The notes under the pieces were generated by a model, which did not search any database, was not told where the DNA came from, and saw only the letters and a program-made list of their open reading frames with translations. This document shows positions 8,984 to 18,058 of a DNA stretch of 64,000 bases, piece by piece (position 1 is the stretch's first letter; each line of letters begins with the position of its first letter). The position numbers were made by a program, and so were the translations under genes. The stretch comes from Bin80 sp965207565 (GTDB taxonomy: Bacteria; Bacteroidota; Rhodothermia; Rhodothermales; Bin80): positions 372,001 through 436,000 of the forward strand of contig CBDBMQ010000033.1 in assembly GCA_965207565.1 (NCBI GenBank), written 5' to 3'.

Positions 8984-11734
8984 ATGAATTCTTGGCAGGG
9001 ATTACATTTTGAAGCACAAGGTACGGGAATCTCTGTACCTCTGAGCGAACAGATTAATCTTTTGGGTGGACTGCTAGGCCGTGTGATTGAAGCTCAGGCC
9101 AGCCCTGAAGTACTGGACTTGGTTGAGGAATTACGACAATTGACTAAACAGGCAATCACGCAGCAGGAGCCGCATCTGCGAGATCAGGTGATTGAGCGAA
9201 TCAAAGGATTGGGACTCCCTGAAATTGAATGGCTGTTACGTGCCTTTACAACGTTCTTCTATCTGGTCAATCAGAGTGAGCAGCAGGAGATTATTCGGAT
9301 CAATCGAGAGCGTGCAAGCCTACTTCCTGAAGCGGGCCGTGTAGATTCAATTGATGAAGCAGTCGGAATTCTTCGCCGTGCAGATTATGAGTTGAAGGAT
9401 GTCTTAAAGATTGTCTCACGCCTTGATATACAGCCGACACTGACAGCACATCCCACGGAAGCACGCCGTCGAACCATTCTATATAAACAAGAATTTCTGG
9501 CTTCCCTCATTGATCAGCTGCGCTACAGTAAGCCGACCCCGGGAGAGCGCGACGAACTTCTTCACCAAGTCCGTAATCAAATTGGACTTCTGGTTGCATC
9601 CGATAAAGTCCGTGCAAGTAAGCCTACCGTGATTGACGAAGTTGAGAATGGACTCCATTACCTGCGGAACGCCATCTGGGAAACGATCCCACGCATCCAT
9701 AAGGATGTCGTCGACGCAATTGATCGCCATTACAATCAGACCGTAGATGTACCCGTGTTCCTGAAATTCAGATCCTGGATTGGAGGAGACCGAGACGGTA
9801 ATCCCAACGTGACTGCAGAAATCACCCGGAAAACCTTCTCCATGCATCGTAGAACGGCATTGGCCCGCTATTTAGCAGATCTACGTTTGTTGCGCAGGGA
9901 TCTAAGTATTTCCGAACGGCAGTTGGAAATCCCTGAAGCCCTCTATGAGTCTATTGCACATGATGAAAGAGTGCTCAGTCTGAGTGCTCACGAGGCGCGC
10001 CAATTTGTGCAGGAGCCCTTCCGGCAGAAAATCAGCTTCATGATGCAACGCATTGAGTTGGCACGGGATGGGAATTATGAGATCTATAACAGCACGGATT
10101 TTGTTGCAGATCTGCAACTACTCGCATATGCCCTGGAAGACATGGGATATGAACGCCTAGTCTCTCATGGACGATTGGGGAATCTCATCCTGCAGGCTCA
10201 GGCGTTTGGATTTCACATGGTTTCCCTGGATATACGGCAACACAGTCGCCATCATGGCAATGCCGTACATGCATTATTCAGGGTTTCGGATGTCTGTGAT
10301 GACTATTTGGGTTTGACGGAAGAGGACAAGCTAGACTTCTTGACAAAAGAATTACAGAATCCTCGACCTCTTCTGCCGCATGGCGTCAAATTAGAAGAAG
10401 ATGTCCAAGAGGTACTCAACACCTTTGCCGTAATCAAGGAGACGGTTGAATGGTCTCCGAACGCTTTAGGCAGCTATGTGATCAGCATGACCCATGCCGT
10501 AAGCCATGTATTAGAAGTTCTATTGCTGGCAAAAGAGACTGGGCTTTGGCGTATTGAGGGGGATCGCGTGCACTCCCCCATTGATGTGGTTCCTCTTTTT
10601 GAAACCATTGAGGATTTGGATCTTGCCGGGGTCCTGTTGACCAATATGTTTGAGCACCCGGCATACAAGAAGCACCTTGAGCATCGTGATAATATGCAGG
10701 AGGTCATGCTTGGCTATTCAGACAGCAACAAGGATGGGGGGTATTGGATGGCTAACTGGGCCTTGCACAAGGCGAAGAGGCGCATTGGCAAGATCTGTGA
10801 GGATGCTGGGATTGACCTTCGACTCTTTCATGGCCGTGGTGGAACAGTTGGCCGCGGCGGAGGACGTGCTGGTCAGGCAATCATTGCGATGCCCCGCATC
10901 ATCCATAACGGACGGATCCGATTTACCGAACAGGGAGAGGTGATTTCATTCAGGTATGCCCTTCCCGCAATCGCACACCGACATTTAGAGCAGATTGTAC
11001 GGGCGATGATGATTGCTCCACTGCGCGTAGCAGATGTAGAGGAAGATGCGGTAATTATGGAGCGTATTGCAGACGTGTCCATGAAGACTTACCGAAAACT
11101 GATTGACGATCCAGAATTCTGGCCATGGTATGCCTCCTCAACGCCAATTGAGCAGATCAGCCGTCTTCCGATTGCATCCCGTCCGGTTTCTCGCGGCTCG
11201 GTGCATCATGTAGATTTTGACGACTTGCGTGCGATTCCCTGGGTCTTCGCCTGGACTCAGACCCGCTATATCGTTCCAGGATGGTATGGAGCTGGTGAAG
11301 GACTTCAGAAGCTGCTGAAAGATCACGGTTCGGATCTCAAGCGGATGTACAAGCAATGGCCATTCTTCCAGGCAGTCCTCAACAGTGCCCAACGTGAGAT
11401 GGCAAGAACGCGACTGGATGTTGCATCGGAATATCTAACCCTCGCTTCTGATCCAGAAGCAGGAGAGCGGATGAATCACCGAATTGTCGAAGATTATAAA
11501 AAGGCGGAGGCAGCTATACTTGAGATTACCGGGTATGAAAGCCTGTATGGGCATGTGCCTGTATTCAGAAAATCTGTCAAACTTCGCAACCCTTATTCTG
11601 ATGTGCTGAATCTGCTTCAGGTTGAGTTAATCCGACGAAGTCGCAACGATTTGGAATCAGACAAAGAACGACTAGTACACGCACTACTCTTGAGTGTGAA
11701 CGGAATTGCAGCCGCGATGCAGAGCACCGGGTAA
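8984..11734 (+). CDS. ppc: Phosphoenolpyruvate carboxylase
   Basis: This 916-residue cytoplasmic enzyme carboxylates phosphoenolpyruvate with bicarbonate to form oxaloacetate, replenishing the TCA cycle and feeding aspartate-family synthesis. The catalytic His lies in LTAHPTEARRRT (about residue 156). The other hallmarks are GGDRDGNPNVT (about 266), MLGYSDSNKDGGYWMAN (about 575), the Gly-rich loop FHGRGGTVGRGGG (about 620) and FAWTQTRYIVPGWYGAG near residue 755. The length is normal for a bacterial PEPC. It stands alone on the plus strand, divergent from HU, and is followed after 190 bp by the ATPase/DUF4276 cassette. All catalytic motifs are intact. Confidence 0.97.
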   Translation: MNSWQGLHFEAQGTGISVPLSEQINLLGGLLGRVIEAQASPEVLDLVEELRQLTKQAITQQEPHLRDQVIERIKGLGLPEIEWLLRAFTTFFYLVNQSEQQEIIRINRERASLLPEAGRVDSIDEAVGILRRADYELKDVLKIVSRLDIQPTLTAHPTEARRRTILYKQEFLASLIDQLRYSKPTPGERDELLHQVRNQIGLLVASDKVRASKPTVIDEVENGLHYLRNAIWETIPRIHKDVVDAIDRHYNQTVDVPVFLKFRSWIGGDRDGNPNVTAEITRKTFSMHRRTALARYLADLRLLRRDLSISERQLEIPEALYESIAHDERVLSLSAHEARQFVQEPFRQKISFMMQRIELARDGNYEIYNSTDFVADLQLLAYALEDMGYERLVSHGRLGNLILQAQAFGFHMVSLDIRQHSRHHGNAVHALFRVSDVCDDYLGLTEEDKLDFLTKELQNPRPLLPHGVKLEEDVQEVLNTFAVIKETVEWSPNALGSYVISMTHAVSHVLEVLLLAKETGLWRIEGDRVHSPIDVVPLFETIEDLDLAGVLLTNMFEHPAYKKHLEHRDNMQEVMLGYSDSNKDGGYWMANWALHKAKRRIGKICEDAGIDLRLFHGRGGTVGRGGGRAGQAIIAMPRIIHNGRIRFTEQGEVISFRYALPAIAHRHLEQIVRAMMIAPLRVADVEEDAVIMERIADVSMKTYRKLIDDPEFWPWYASSTPIEQISRLPIASRPVSRGSVHHVDFDDLRAIPWVFAWTQTRYIVPGWYGAGEGLQKLLKDHGSDLKRMYKQWPFFQAVLNSAQREMARTRLDVASEYLTLASDPEAGERMNHRIVEDYKKAEAAILEITGYESLYGHVPVFRKSVKLRNPYSDVLNLLQVELIRRSRNDLESDKERLVHALLLSVNGIAAAMQSTG

Positions 11735-11768
11735 TTATTGTGTGGAACCAGGATTCCTATCAACGGTC

Positions 11769-11781
11769 GAACAGACTGTTC
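11769..11781. promoter_or_regulatory. 13-bp near-perfect palindrome upstream of the ATPase cassette
   Basis: GAACAGACTGTTC is a perfect inverted repeat apart from its central base. It lies 35 bp after the ppc stop and about 140 bp before the ATPase start. The GAAC-N5-GTTC pattern resembles an operator half-site pair, including LexA-type boxes, which normally have four central bases. It could be an operator or chance; no regulator is encoded beside it. Confidence 0.2.
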
Positions 11782-11923
11782 AACATTGACCTTGAAATGC
11801 AAGAGATAGTATGAGCATCTGGATTTGTGCCTACAGGAATCATTTCTTCTTCGGACCACTTTACCTCACCACAGAAAGAATATCTTACCCTGCGTTTGAT
11901 CACTACAAGTTGATCTGCCACCC

Positions 11924-13039
11924 ATGAACGACGTTCGAAATCGACTAGAGCGGATCTCTCTGTCAGGATTCAAGACGCTTAATCCACTTGATAGCTTTGA
12001 GCCAAGGTCAAAAACAGTGCTGATCGGTCCCAACGGTGCAGGTAAGTCCAATTTCATCTCATTCTTTCGTATGATGAGCTACGCGTTGTCTGGATCTGAC
12101 CAATTGGCTCGTTATGTTGGTCAACAGGGTGGTTCTCGCCGAATTTTACATGACGGACCGGATCGTACGCGCGAAATCAGGGCCACATTAACGATCCAAA
12201 CCCCCTCTGGAATGAGCGATTACGACTTCCGCTTGTTTCACGCTGCCGGTGACACACTGATATTCTCTGATGAACGGTATCGCTTTACTCGCCCAGAATG
12301 GGAAACACAGGCAAATTGGAACTCGCTCGGTGCGGGGCACAAAGAACCAGAACTTCTCAAGGCTGCACATGAGCATCAGACTGCACGCGTCATCCATACT
12401 CTGCTAAGGAAGATTGTTGTCTATCAGTTCCATAATACATCTGATAACTCACGCATTCGCGGAAAATGGTCAATCAATGATAACCGCTGGCTTAAGGAAG
12501 ATGCGGCAAACATCGCGCCGGTACTCCACCGCCTGAAAACCCACGAACCCCTCTACTACCAACGTATCGTTGATCACATAAAACTCGTTCTGCCGATGTT
12601 CTCCGACTTCGAGTTGGAGCCGGACTATGGCAACTTGATGTTACAATGGCGAGAAATAGGCACAGACGAGGTATTCGACGCCTCTCAGGCATCAGACGGC
12701 TTCCTCCGTATCGTTGCCCTTATCACGCTGCTTCTACAACCATCAAGTGATCTGCCAGACACTCTAATCCTTGATGAACCCGAACTCGGATTACATCCCT
12801 CAGCAACTGACATTATCGGTAATCTGATAGCCGCAGCCGCAGTGAAGATCCAGATCATTGTGGCCACGCAGTCCGTCCTGATGGTTGACTGCTTTGACCC
12901 CGAGGATATCGTGGTTGTTGAGCGACCCGGCCGTGCATCTATCTTTCAACGACTTGATCCCCAAAAACTTAATGAGTGGCTTTCGGACTACTCTCTGTCA
13001 GAGTTATGGGAGAAAAATGTCATAGGAGGGCGGCCTTGA
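11924..13039 (+). CDS. AAA/SMC-like ATPase of a two-gene defence-like cassette
   Basis: This 371-residue P-loop ATPase belongs to the AAA_21/RecF-like (DUF2813) group. It opens with RISLSGFKTLNP and carries Walker A GPNGAGKS at residues 35-42. A Walker B/signature block ILDEPELGLHPSA lies near 282-294, and a switch-like segment IIVATQSVLMVDCF follows. No coiled-coil insertion is evident, so it is a compact OLD/RloA-type ATPase rather than a full SMC. Its TGA stop overlaps the TTG start of the DUF4276 gene by four bases. Such ATPase + TOPRIM-like pairs are known from OLD, RloAB, AbiL and PARIS anti-phage systems. A defence role is inferred from this architecture. Confidence 0.8.
   Translation: MNDVRNRLERISLSGFKTLNPLDSFEPRSKTVLIGPNGAGKSNFISFFRMMSYALSGSDQLARYVGQQGGSRRILHDGPDRTREIRATLTIQTPSGMSDYDFRLFHAAGDTLIFSDERYRFTRPEWETQANWNSLGAGHKEPELLKAAHEHQTARVIHTLLRKIVVYQFHNTSDNSRIRGKWSINDNRWLKEDAANIAPVLHRLKTHEPLYYQRIVDHIKLVLPMFSDFELEPDYGNLMLQWREIGTDEVFDASQASDGFLRIVALITLLLQPSSDLPDTLILDEPELGLHPSATDIIGNLIAAAAVKIQIIVATQSVLMVDCFDPEDIVVVERPGRASIFQRLDPQKLNEWLSDYSLSELWEKNVIGGRP
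13024..13029 (+). promoter_or_regulatory. Shine-Dalgarno site for the DUF4276 gene
   Basis: A consensus AGGAGG lies six bases before the TTG at 13036, inside the end of the upstream ATPase gene. Most genes in this window lack so strong a site. It therefore decides the unusual TTG start and supports efficient translational coupling of the pair. Confidence 0.75.
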
Positions 13040-13728
13040 AAAATTTCCGGCTTAACTTCATTGTAGAAGGACAGACTGAAGAAAGATTCGTCAACCAAGT
13101 ATTGAAGGACTACTTTGCCACCCGATCAATTTACACCGCAGCGCACTGCATTACAACCCGACGTAACCGGCGTACGCCGCACATCAAATACCGGGGCGGC
13201 CTGATAACTTACCGCCACGCATGTGACGACATTCGGCGATGGACCAAAGAGGAAAAGTATGAAAATGTCAGATTCACGACCATGTTTGATCTGTATGGTC
13301 TACCTAATGACTTCCCCGGCTACGAAGATGCTGACAAAGAATCCGACCCCTACCTGCGTACAAGTATTCTGGAAAAAGCATTGGGCGAATCTATTAACGA
13401 CAGACGATTTATTCCATACATCCAGCTTCATGAGTTTGAAGCCCTGTTGTTCTCCGATATACAGAAGCTCAGTATACAATTCCCCCAGTATTCAGAAAGG
13501 ATTCGCGAGCTATCAGCGGTAGCTTCGAAATTCAACTCCCCGGAACTAATCAACGACGGATCAACAACAGCCCCCTCAAAGCGGATCATTGAGGCGATCC
13601 CGGAATATGGGGTTGCAAAGGCATCTGCAGGTCCGATTGCCACTTCGCAGATTGGACTCTGCATACTTGAATCGAAATGTCAGCATTTTCGGGAATGGCT
13701 GGAGAGACTGACTACTGCTTTCACCTGA
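13036..13728 (+). CDS. DUF4276 TOPRIM-like partner protein
   Basis: The protein has 230 residues from a TTG start that overlaps the ATPase stop (TTGA) and is preceded by AGGAGG. It opens with NFIVEGQTEERFVNQVL, the acidic first motif of TOPRIM-like nucleases. The segment TTMFDLYGLPNDFPGYED (about residues 78-95) matches the acidic second motif of DUF4276. Further conserved features are YIQLHEFEALLFSD and the downstream segment NDGSTTAPSKRI. In related cassettes the TOPRIM subunit is a nuclease held by the ATPase until infection. Nuclease activity here is inferred from the motifs and not proven. The codon pattern looks similar to neighbouring genes. Confidence 0.8.
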   Translation: MKNFRLNFIVEGQTEERFVNQVLKDYFATRSIYTAAHCITTRRNRRTPHIKYRGGLITYRHACDDIRRWTKEEKYENVRFTTMFDLYGLPNDFPGYEDADKESDPYLRTSILEKALGESINDRRFIPYIQLHEFEALLFSDIQKLSIQFPQYSERIRELSAVASKFNSPELINDGSTTAPSKRIIEAIPEYGVAKASAGPIATSQIGLCILESKCQHFREWLERLTTAFT

Positions 13729-13760
13729 CCTCGTTTTTTACCCTGTGTGTCTAACGACAA

Positions 13761-14585
13761 TTACTGCGTAAGCTGGATCTGTGCTTTTACAGGAAGGTGA
13801 TCAGAGACATATCTGCCGCTTTGAATTGAAACTACCGCTTCGTAGCTGGCGACACTCCAGTCGGGCGATACGAGTATATAGTCGATTCGTGGGGCTTCAT
13901 TGAGCTGATCATTTTCAAGAAATCCGCTGAATGTACCTACAGGCCCCATTGCCGGCATCTTACTCACCGTTCGTGAGTCCCTTAATAAGTCTTCCCCGGT
14001 TAAGGCGGCAAAAATATCCGTATCTGGAGTTGTATTCAAATCTCCAAGCAACAACACCGGTTCGCTGAATTCCTGAATGCGCTCTGCCAAAAGTTTTGCA
14101 CTCTGCAGCCGGGCTTCAATTCCACGATGATCAAAATGTGTGTTCACAACATGGAAATCAAGATCTGTCCCCCGTACTCTTAGGTGCACCGAAGTGGCAA
14201 TTCTGGGAAGCGCAGCGTCCCAGCCCCGACTGCCTGGTTGCTCGGGAGTCTCAGATAACCAGAAGGTCGTGGTTCCAAGCAGTTCAAAGATGGTTGTCCT
14301 GAAGAAAACCGGGGCAAATTCCCCACCTTCTTTCCCGTCATCCCTTCCGACCCCCACCCAATCATAGTCGGGAAGCTGTGCGGCCAATTGTGTTACTTGA
14401 TGGATGAGTGCTTCCTGAACCCCGATCAGATCGGCTTGCCGCATCTCACTGGCAACCCATTCTACCCGATGAGGCCATGCACTTGCGCCATCATCGGGAT
14501 TGTCATAGCGAATATTGAATGACATCGCTGTAAAATCCGCAGGCACGGATTGAGCGAACACGATCATGATCAGAAAATGGAACAT
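13761..14585 (-). CDS. Secreted endonuclease/exonuclease/phosphatase-family hydrolase
   Basis: This 274-residue protein begins with a short hydrophobic leader (MFHFLIMIVFAQSVPA), so it is probably exported. It shows the complete EEP metal-phosphoesterase core: MSFNIRYDNP, DLIGVQEAL (catalytic Glu), VVNTHFDHRG, LLLGDLNTTPD and the C-terminal SDHLPV. Relatives hydrolyse phosphodiesters in nucleic acids, inositol phosphates or sphingomyelin, so the substrate cannot be set from sequence. It ends 32 bp from the convergent DUF4276 gene and starts one base after the moaA stop. It is therefore co-transcribed behind moaA, although no functional link is obvious. Confidence 0.88.
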   Translation of the reverse strand: MFHFLIMIVFAQSVPADFTAMSFNIRYDNPDDGASAWPHRVEWVASEMRQADLIGVQEALIHQVTQLAAQLPDYDWVGVGRDDGKEGGEFAPVFFRTTIFELLGTTTFWLSETPEQPGSRGWDAALPRIATSVHLRVRGTDLDFHVVNTHFDHRGIEARLQSAKLLAERIQEFSEPVLLLGDLNTTPDTDIFAALTGEDLLRDSRTVSKMPAMGPVGTFSGFLENDQLNEAPRIDYILVSPDWSVASYEAVVSIQSGRYVSDHLPVKAQIQLTQ

Positions 14586-14586
14586 G

Positions 14587-15666
14587 CTATCCTCCTATCG
14601 TAATCATTGGCCGATTTTTAGAGGCCGCAATGAGATGCATCCCGGCATGTCGGGCGTGTTTTCTGCTTACCGCTGTATGGATGAGTTCCAGTAGATCCTG
14701 ATCATTAGCTCCACTTCGCATGACTCGGCGCAAATTTACTTCGGAGCGCCCAAACAGACATACTTTTAAGTGGCCATCTGCCGTGATTCGGAGACGATTA
14801 CAGCCTTCACAGAAATGATCTGTCATAGATGTGATAAACCCGACCTGACCGAGAAATCCCGGGACTTTGTACAACTTAGCTGTTTCATTGCGGCTGTTGT
14901 GTAATGCTTCGATTGGATACACTCGGCGAATAATGCGAAGCATTTCGTCGTAGGGGACAAGTTTGCCCTCATTCCAACGATTGCCATCAAAAGGCATGAA
15001 TTCAATGAAACGGACCTCAATCGGACGATCATTGGTGAATTCAACAAAGTTGACAATCTCATCTTCATTCACCCCTCTCATCACAACACAGTTGACCTTG
15101 AGCGGAGAATATCCCATCTTTAGGGCACTATCAATTGCATCCAATACAAGCTCAAGGCCATCCCGACGCGTAATCTCCTTAAAGCGACCGGGCTGCAGTG
15201 TATCCAGACTTACATTGATCAAGTTCACTCCAGCTGCCCGTAGTGCACGTAGTTTCCGTTTTAAGAGCAGAGCATTCGTCGTCATCGCAAGAGTCTGAAG
15301 TCCAGGCAGGGAGCCCAGTTCTTCAGCAATTTTTTCAATCCCTGACCTGAGCAGCGGCTCACCTCCAGTCAAACGGATTTTCGTTACCCCCTGCCCAACA
15401 AAAAGCTGTGCTAAACGGATGATTTCCTGGTCCGTTAATAACTTTTCGGGAGGTGTCCAATCAAGCCCGTCTTCCGGCATACAGTAGCCGCATCTCAGAT
15501 TACAGTGCTCAACAAGTGAAATTCTGAGATAGTTGTGCACTCTGCCAAACCCATCCGAAAGAACACTGGTCTGGCTCTTATCGGCTGAATAGGACAATGA
15601 GAAGCCATCAGGGACCTGCGAGGTAGGGACGATGTCTGGCTCCGATAAAACCTTAAGTTTAAGCAT
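14587..15666 (-). CDS. moaA: GTP 3',8-cyclase MoaA
   Basis: This 359-residue radical SAM enzyme performs the first step of molybdenum cofactor synthesis, rearranging GTP to 3',8-cyclo-GTP. The radical SAM cysteines are C55, C59 and C62 (CNLRCGYC). The second [4Fe-4S] cluster uses CEGCNRLR and the Cys in KVCLFG, near residues 282-299. The C-terminus ends in the family GG tail (ITIGG) needed for catalysis. About 40 residues precede the usual start of the fold, and no internal start is clearly better. It fits with modAB in the same window. The gene is divergent from the arginine operon and leads into the EEP hydrolase. Confidence 0.96.
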   Translation of the reverse strand: MLKLKVLSEPDIVPTSQVPDGFSLSYSADKSQTSVLSDGFGRVHNYLRISLVEHCNLRCGYCMPEDGLDWTPPEKLLTDQEIIRLAQLFVGQGVTKIRLTGGEPLLRSGIEKIAEELGSLPGLQTLAMTTNALLLKRKLRALRAAGVNLINVSLDTLQPGRFKEITRRDGLELVLDAIDSALKMGYSPLKVNCVVMRGVNEDEIVNFVEFTNDRPIEVRFIEFMPFDGNRWNEGKLVPYDEMLRIIRRVYPIEALHNSRNETAKLYKVPGFLGQVGFITSMTDHFCEGCNRLRITADGHLKVCLFGRSEVNLRRVMRSGANDQDLLELIHTAVSRKHARHAGMHLIAASKNRPMITIGG

Positions 15667-15869
15667 CTATCCTTGCACTACGAGGCTACAAGCAAGTTCA
15701 ACGACAGTCGAAAATGTAAGATCTGATCTTCAATCTGCCAGATTGAACAACTCTAACAAAGTGATCTGGTTCGTTCATATGTTGATCAACCCCGCATGTG
15801 GTTTGGGATAGTTATTGATCTAAGATTATCTCCATGCGTTAAAGTGCGGTTGTTTTGGAATTGAGAAGA

Positions 15870-17060
15870 ATGGGAATCGTACTGGCTTTTAGTGGTGGCT
15901 TAGACACCTCTTTTTGCGTTCCGTACTTGCGCGAGAAGTACGATGAATCGGTATTTACCGTAACGGTGGATACTGGCGCATCCCTGGATGAGACTGCCTT
16001 GAGAACTCGTTCCATAAAACTTGGAGCAGGAAAACATTTCCATATTGATGCCCGTCAGACCCTGTACGAGGACTATTTGAAGTTTCTCATTATGGGAAAT
16101 GTCTTACGTGGAGGCGTATACCCCCTCTGTGTCGGTGCAGAACGTGTCGTACAAGCTCTTGAAGTTGTGAAGATTGCCCGACAGGTTGGAGCTCGGGCAA
16201 TCGCGCATGGCTCAACAGGAGCGGGCAACGATCAGGTACGCTTCGATTCTGTGGTCCACCTGTTCGCTGATGAGATGGAACTCATCACACCAATCCGTGA
16301 TGAAGGACTCACTAGGCAGGATACAACAGGATTTCTTCTTGAGCGAGGATTCTCCGTCCCTGAAAAGACGACACGGTATTCCATCAATGAGGGGCTCTGG
16401 GGAACAACCATTGGTGGTGAAGAAACGCTCGGAACCACTGAGCCATTACCAGATGAAGCCTACCCGCATACTGTATCTGCCGCTGAAGCACCTGAAGCAG
16501 AACTTGAGCTATGTATTCAGTTCCAGAATGGCTTACCCATTGCCTTGGATGGTGAAGAACTGCCTCCCGTTGCGTTAATCACCAAACTTGCCTCTATCGG
16601 TGCTGAGCACGGAGTCGGACGAAATATTCATGTCGGGGATACGATTCTTGGACTCAAGGGGCGAATTGGATTTGAAGCCCCCGCCCCACTGATTCTGATC
16701 ACAGCACACAGAGAGTTAGAGAAGCTTGTCCTCACCAAATGGCAACGCTATCAAAAGGATCAGTTGAGCGACTTCTATGGTATGCTGCTCCACGAAGGAC
16801 AATATTTCGATCCTGTAATGAGAGATATTGAAGCATTCCTGACCTCTTCCCAGAATGGGGTTACCGGTTCCGTATTCGTGAAGATTTATAAGGGTAATAT
16901 TTCTGTCCAGGGCTGCGAAAGCCCCTATTCAATGTTTGATACTGGCGTGGCCACCTATGGAGAAGAGACTGCTCTCTGGGATGGACCCGATGCTCGCAGT
17001 TTTTCGAAACTCAGCGGCCTGCAAGCATATCTCGCGCACAAGGCACGCTCGAAAAAATGA
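15870..17060 (+). CDS. argG: Argininosuccinate synthase
   Basis: The 396-residue enzyme condenses citrulline and aspartate using ATP. The PP-loop is at the extreme N-terminus (VLAFSGGLDTSF). The ATG at 15870, preceded by purine-rich GAGAAGA, places this motif correctly; the TTG at 15855 would add five residues and is less likely. The segment NVLRGGVYPLCVGAERVVQALE and the rest of the protein resemble the argG form found in Bacteroidota, which differs from the enterobacterial one. It is the first gene of a six-gene operon and its stop overlaps argC by ATGA. Citrulline is supplied by the later genes argF' and argE. Confidence 0.95.
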   Translation: MGIVLAFSGGLDTSFCVPYLREKYDESVFTVTVDTGASLDETALRTRSIKLGAGKHFHIDARQTLYEDYLKFLIMGNVLRGGVYPLCVGAERVVQALEVVKIARQVGARAIAHGSTGAGNDQVRFDSVVHLFADEMELITPIRDEGLTRQDTTGFLLERGFSVPEKTTRYSINEGLWGTTIGGEETLGTTEPLPDEAYPHTVSAAEAPEAELELCIQFQNGLPIALDGEELPPVALITKLASIGAEHGVGRNIHVGDTILGLKGRIGFEAPAPLILITAHRELEKLVLTKWQRYQKDQLSDFYGMLLHEGQYFDPVMRDIEAFLTSSQNGVTGSVFVKIYKGNISVQGCESPYSMFDTGVATYGEETALWDGPDARSFSKLSGLQAYLAHKARSKK

Positions 17061-18058
17061 TCCGTACGGCGGTTCTACATGGCAGTGGCTACGTTGGTCG
17101 TGAACTCATACGACTGATCCTTCAGCATCCTCATGCATCGCTTGCATGCGTCACCAGCCGGACTTATGCGGGGAAGCCACTGCATGTCGCACACCCAGCA
17201 CTACGAGGACAACAACAGATTCAATTTACAGCTACCACGGAATTTGATGCGTCAGGTATTGATGTTGTATTCGTGGCTGCCGAACATGGTAAGGGGGCAG
17301 CGAGCGTCAGAGCATTGATTGATCATGGATATACGGGATGTATTATTGACATGAGTTCTGATTTCAGGTTCAAAGATGTGTCGAAGTTCGAATCACTCTT
17401 TAATGTGACGCATCCTGCTCCAGAACTAATCCCTGAATTTAAATACGGACAACCCGAACTCTTTGCCCCCTACTCTACCCGTTACATTGCGAATCCTGGT
17501 TGTTTTGCGACGGGAATGCTTCTCGCTATTTGGCCAATTAGTCAATGCTGTACGGAAGCCGACGCTTCCATCACTGCAATCACTGGAGCATCCGGTTCAG
17601 GAATTCGCCCAAAACCAACGACTCATTTCCCTGAGAGAGATGGAAATGTACGAGCCTATAAGGTACTTGAACATCAACATTTAGCTGAGATTTCACAGTT
17701 TGTCAGGTCTGGTATTCATCTGGCTCTGGTACCGGTATCTGGACCCTGGACGCGTGGCATATGGGGAGCAATCCAACTTAAATCTCCCCTGCCTGAACCC
17801 GAAATCGCAAAATGGTTCAAGGATCTCTATGATCGCCATCCGCTCATTCGACTTTGGCCAGGTAAACTTCCAGAATTGCAATATGCAGTCGGTTCTCCGT
17901 ATTGTGATTTAGGATGGGTCATGCGAGACGACGATCTCGTGATTGGCTTTGCTTTAGACAATATGCTTCGAGGTGCTGCTTCACAAGCAATCCAAAACAT
18001 GAATCTGTTGATGGACTTGCCGATCATAACTGGACTTGTAGCAGAAAATCATTCATGA
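17057..18058 (+). CDS. argC: N-acetyl-gamma-glutamyl-phosphate reductase
   Basis: This 333-residue NADPH-dependent reductase converts N-acylglutamyl phosphate to the semialdehyde. The nucleotide-binding start is TAVLHGSGYVGRELIRLIL. The catalytic Cys lies in NPGCFATGML (about residue 149), and the conserved SGSGIRPKPTTHFPERDGNVRAYK region follows near residue 190. The start ATG overlaps the argG stop by four bases and the gene ends in another ATGA overlap with argD, so translation is probably coupled through the operon. Confidence 0.95.
   Translation: MIRTAVLHGSGYVGRELIRLILQHPHASLACVTSRTYAGKPLHVAHPALRGQQQIQFTATTEFDASGIDVVFVAAEHGKGAASVRALIDHGYTGCIIDMSSDFRFKDVSKFESLFNVTHPAPELIPEFKYGQPELFAPYSTRYIANPGCFATGMLLAIWPISQCCTEADASITAITGASGSGIRPKPTTHFPERDGNVRAYKVLEHQHLAEISQFVRSGIHLALVPVSGPWTRGIWGAIQLKSPLPEPEIAKWFKDLYDRHPLIRLWPGKLPELQYAVGSPYCDLGWVMRDDDLVIGFALDNMLRGAASQAIQNMNLLMDLPIITGLVAENHS

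Noticed and set aside
8611..9017. Overlapping frames of 67 to 107 codons upstream of ppc on both strands
   Set aside because: Composition is not protein-like, they overlap each other, and the longest minus-strand one runs into the ppc start.
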